Of a DNA stretch of 64,000 bases, positions 63,601-64,000 are shown in pieces. A model generated the notes under the pieces. That model saw only the letters and a program-made list of their open reading frames with translations, made no database searches and was not told the origin of the DNA. The translations under genes were made by a program, and so were the position numbers. The stretch's first letter is position 1. The number at the start of each line of letters is the position of its first letter. This stretch comes from Pseudomonas sp. B21-028 (GTDB lineage Bacteria; Pseudomonadota; Gammaproteobacteria; Pseudomonadales; Pseudomonadaceae): contig NZ_CP087184.1 in assembly GCF_024749045.1 (NCBI RefSeq), positions 2,604,001-2,668,000 on the forward strand, written 5' to 3'.

Positions 63601-63962
63601 CACTCAATGCCAACGGCAAGGTCGATCGCAAGGCGCTGCCGGAGCCCCTCTGGAGTGCAGGGGAGGCGGGCGAGGAGCCCGTAGGGCAGTGGCAGACAAG
63701 CCTCGCCGAAATCTGGAAAGAAGTGCTCGGGGTCTGGCCCATTGCATCCGATGCCGATCTGTTCCGATTGGGCGCCCAATCGCTGCAACTGGTCAGGATT
63801 CAGGCACGGATCAGGCACCAGTTTGGTTGTGAGGTCGCACTGGCACAGTTGTTCGCTCACCCGGTGCTCAGTGATATGGCCGCGTTGATCGAGCAAGCCT
63901 GCGGTACACCTGAGGTTGATGAACTGACCGCTATTGAAAATCTGTTGCTGGCCTTCGAATAA
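60687..63962 (+). CDS. Single-module NRPS (C-A-T)
   Basis: 1091 residues. Condensation domain (~30-450) with HHIVTDAW at about 163, where the usual DG is DA. Adenylation domain (~475-960) with YTSGSTGRPKG from residue 639, FDIAGLELFLP, YGPTETT and NGKVDRKALP. Carrier domain with the phosphopantetheine Ser at 1032 (LGAQSLQL). No epimerase or thioesterase. Reading the pocket by alignment to GrsA gives about D-I-L-Q-C-G-V-V-W-K, closest to codes I associate with glycine; low certainty. The ATG at 60687 is chosen; the frame opens at a GTG (60651). It probably forms part of a longer assembly line to the right. Confidence 0.88.
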   Translation: MKDFDDALLALLQDDELQLPDSLQRQSGGGPQVLSFAQQRLWFLQRLEPNATAYNLSRAFLFAGTLNISALRLAFEALIKRHGVLRTRFIEVDGEPRQELLEDVVFVMQEREVPGVDRASRHEHLASLLAIEDQSAFILSQAPLLEVKLIRYDEFSHALLLKMHHIVTDAWSNPILVRDLATAYSQAIRGEAPTLPPLPVQYVDYAVWQRRRLHTDVVQADLEYWKNYLGASVPVLELPTDFPRPAQQSQRGQRLRFALDDVQSARIHAFCRDYASTPFVILLAAWQLLLARYSGQQTFAVGVPHGGRSREELEELLGFFVNTLVYRVQLDPQLTGRALCRRLRGESLSALQHAELPFELLLEHLAIERDVSRTPLFQAMFNLSTGAAVNLALPGLEVERVLPTQDSAKFDLTLDVAVRPDGVYCELEYNLDLFSPATAERLAGLYRHLLNGLLTQPDVPVWHLPMLDEVQRLQQLDTWNRTERALLPNQDMLGLFERQVSADPDRCALISGEQQLSYAVLNARANRLAHWLRAAGVVGDQRVGVCLDREADLLVTLLAIQKSGGAYLPIDPGQPAARNADIIEQARPGLVLTREALRGVVGSSARVATLETLADALPALPDTNLALATHPRQLAYTLYTSGSTGRPKGVDIERQAFINFLLGIQEHVQLSDADRLLAVTTLGFDIAGLELFLPLIQGATVVLASREASLDPRALIDLLERHAISVMQATPATWQMLVDHDSLAWKGLRVLCGGEALGSELAERLLARQVRLLNVYGPTETTVWSAVHAVEQVDSAVIPIGQPLANNRLYVLDEFLEPQPVGVAGDLYIGGSGVARGYADRPELTAASFIPNPFVQPHAPGVQAGSRLYRTGDRARYRSDGCLEFLGRSDFQVKLRGFRIEPGEIEAALSALPGVAQAVVVLRRGTGDQDVLVAYLCGDITEVDSAAVGQRLRERLPAYMVPGAFVVLAKLPLNANGKVDRKALPEPLWSAGEAGEEPVGQWQTSLAEIWKEVLGVWPIASDADLFRLGAQSLQLVRIQARIRHQFGCEVALAQLFAHPVLSDMAALIEQACGTPEVDELTAIENLLLAFE

Positions 63963-64000
63963 ACCATTCGATCCGCCCCACGCGTGTGCAGCCTGCGAGG

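Noticed and set aside
1..64000. CRISPR arrays
   Set aside because: No regularly spaced direct repeats of suitable length were seen.

Overview
The gene content (hut genes, metY, res-type toxin modules, polyamine and dCache chemotaxis genes, a Fur-like box before an NRPS gene) and the GC-rich codon use point to a Pseudomonas, probably of the P. fluorescens group. This is inferred from protein families only; no rRNA or complete tRNA is present.

Layout. (1) 1-8.7 kb: a 117-bp sequence ending in the last 19 bases of a tRNA-Gly(GCC) gene at 259-277. It is followed by a catabolic cluster: an AraC-type regulator, a two-subunit N,N-dimethylformamidase-like enzyme, an APC permease and an aminobutyraldehyde-dehydrogenase-like enzyme. 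(2) 8.7-16.4 kb: island DNA with a broken tyrosine integrase, a RES-type toxin-antitoxin pair, small orphan genes, a MITE-like repeat and an overlapping operon of a large serine recombinase plus two ParB/RepB-like proteins. (3) 16.4-22.4 kb: metY, a metallo-beta-lactamase-fold hydrolase divergent from a GlxA-type regulator, and a LysR regulator with an AEC transporter. (4) 22.4-35.7 kb: hutH-hutU, a histidine-type ABC transporter, a HutC-like repressor, a HisC-like aminotransferase, RidA, a DadA-like dehydrogenase and an amino-acid chemoreceptor. Four copies of TGTANNTACA precede the transcription units. Together they could convert D-histidine to imidazolepyruvate, L-histidine and urocanate. 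(5) 35.9-46.2 kb: a TonB receptor with a DUF2946 protein, a soxCD-like sulfite/sulfane dehydrogenase with a TetR regulator and its operators, a DMT exporter, and a polyamine-type cluster (SnoaL-AraC regulator, FAD oxidase, cupin, PotF-like binding protein).

(6) 46.3-56.5 kb: the most unusual locus. It is a compact four-gene operon encoding a ClpB-like AAA+ ATPase with a degenerate first half, a small radical-SAM protein, a 2102-residue protein (zinc-binding N-terminus, pseudokinase, SF1/UPF1-like helicase, Vsr/MTES-like nuclease) and a charged, probably coiled-coil protein. It looks like an anti-phage or other conflict system related to, but different from, Mokosh. Divergent from it is a second, nearly identical RES toxin-antitoxin pair, then a DUF5623 gene. 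(7) 60-64 kb: a second copy of the 117-bp tRNA-Gly-ending sequence (60083-60199), a terminator, a second decayed integrase, and a one-module NRPS gene behind a Fur-like box.

The paired tRNA-Gly ends, two integrase remnants and two toxin-antitoxin copies suggest that about 60 kb of this window is a tandem, partly decayed set of genomic islands inserted at tRNA-Gly.
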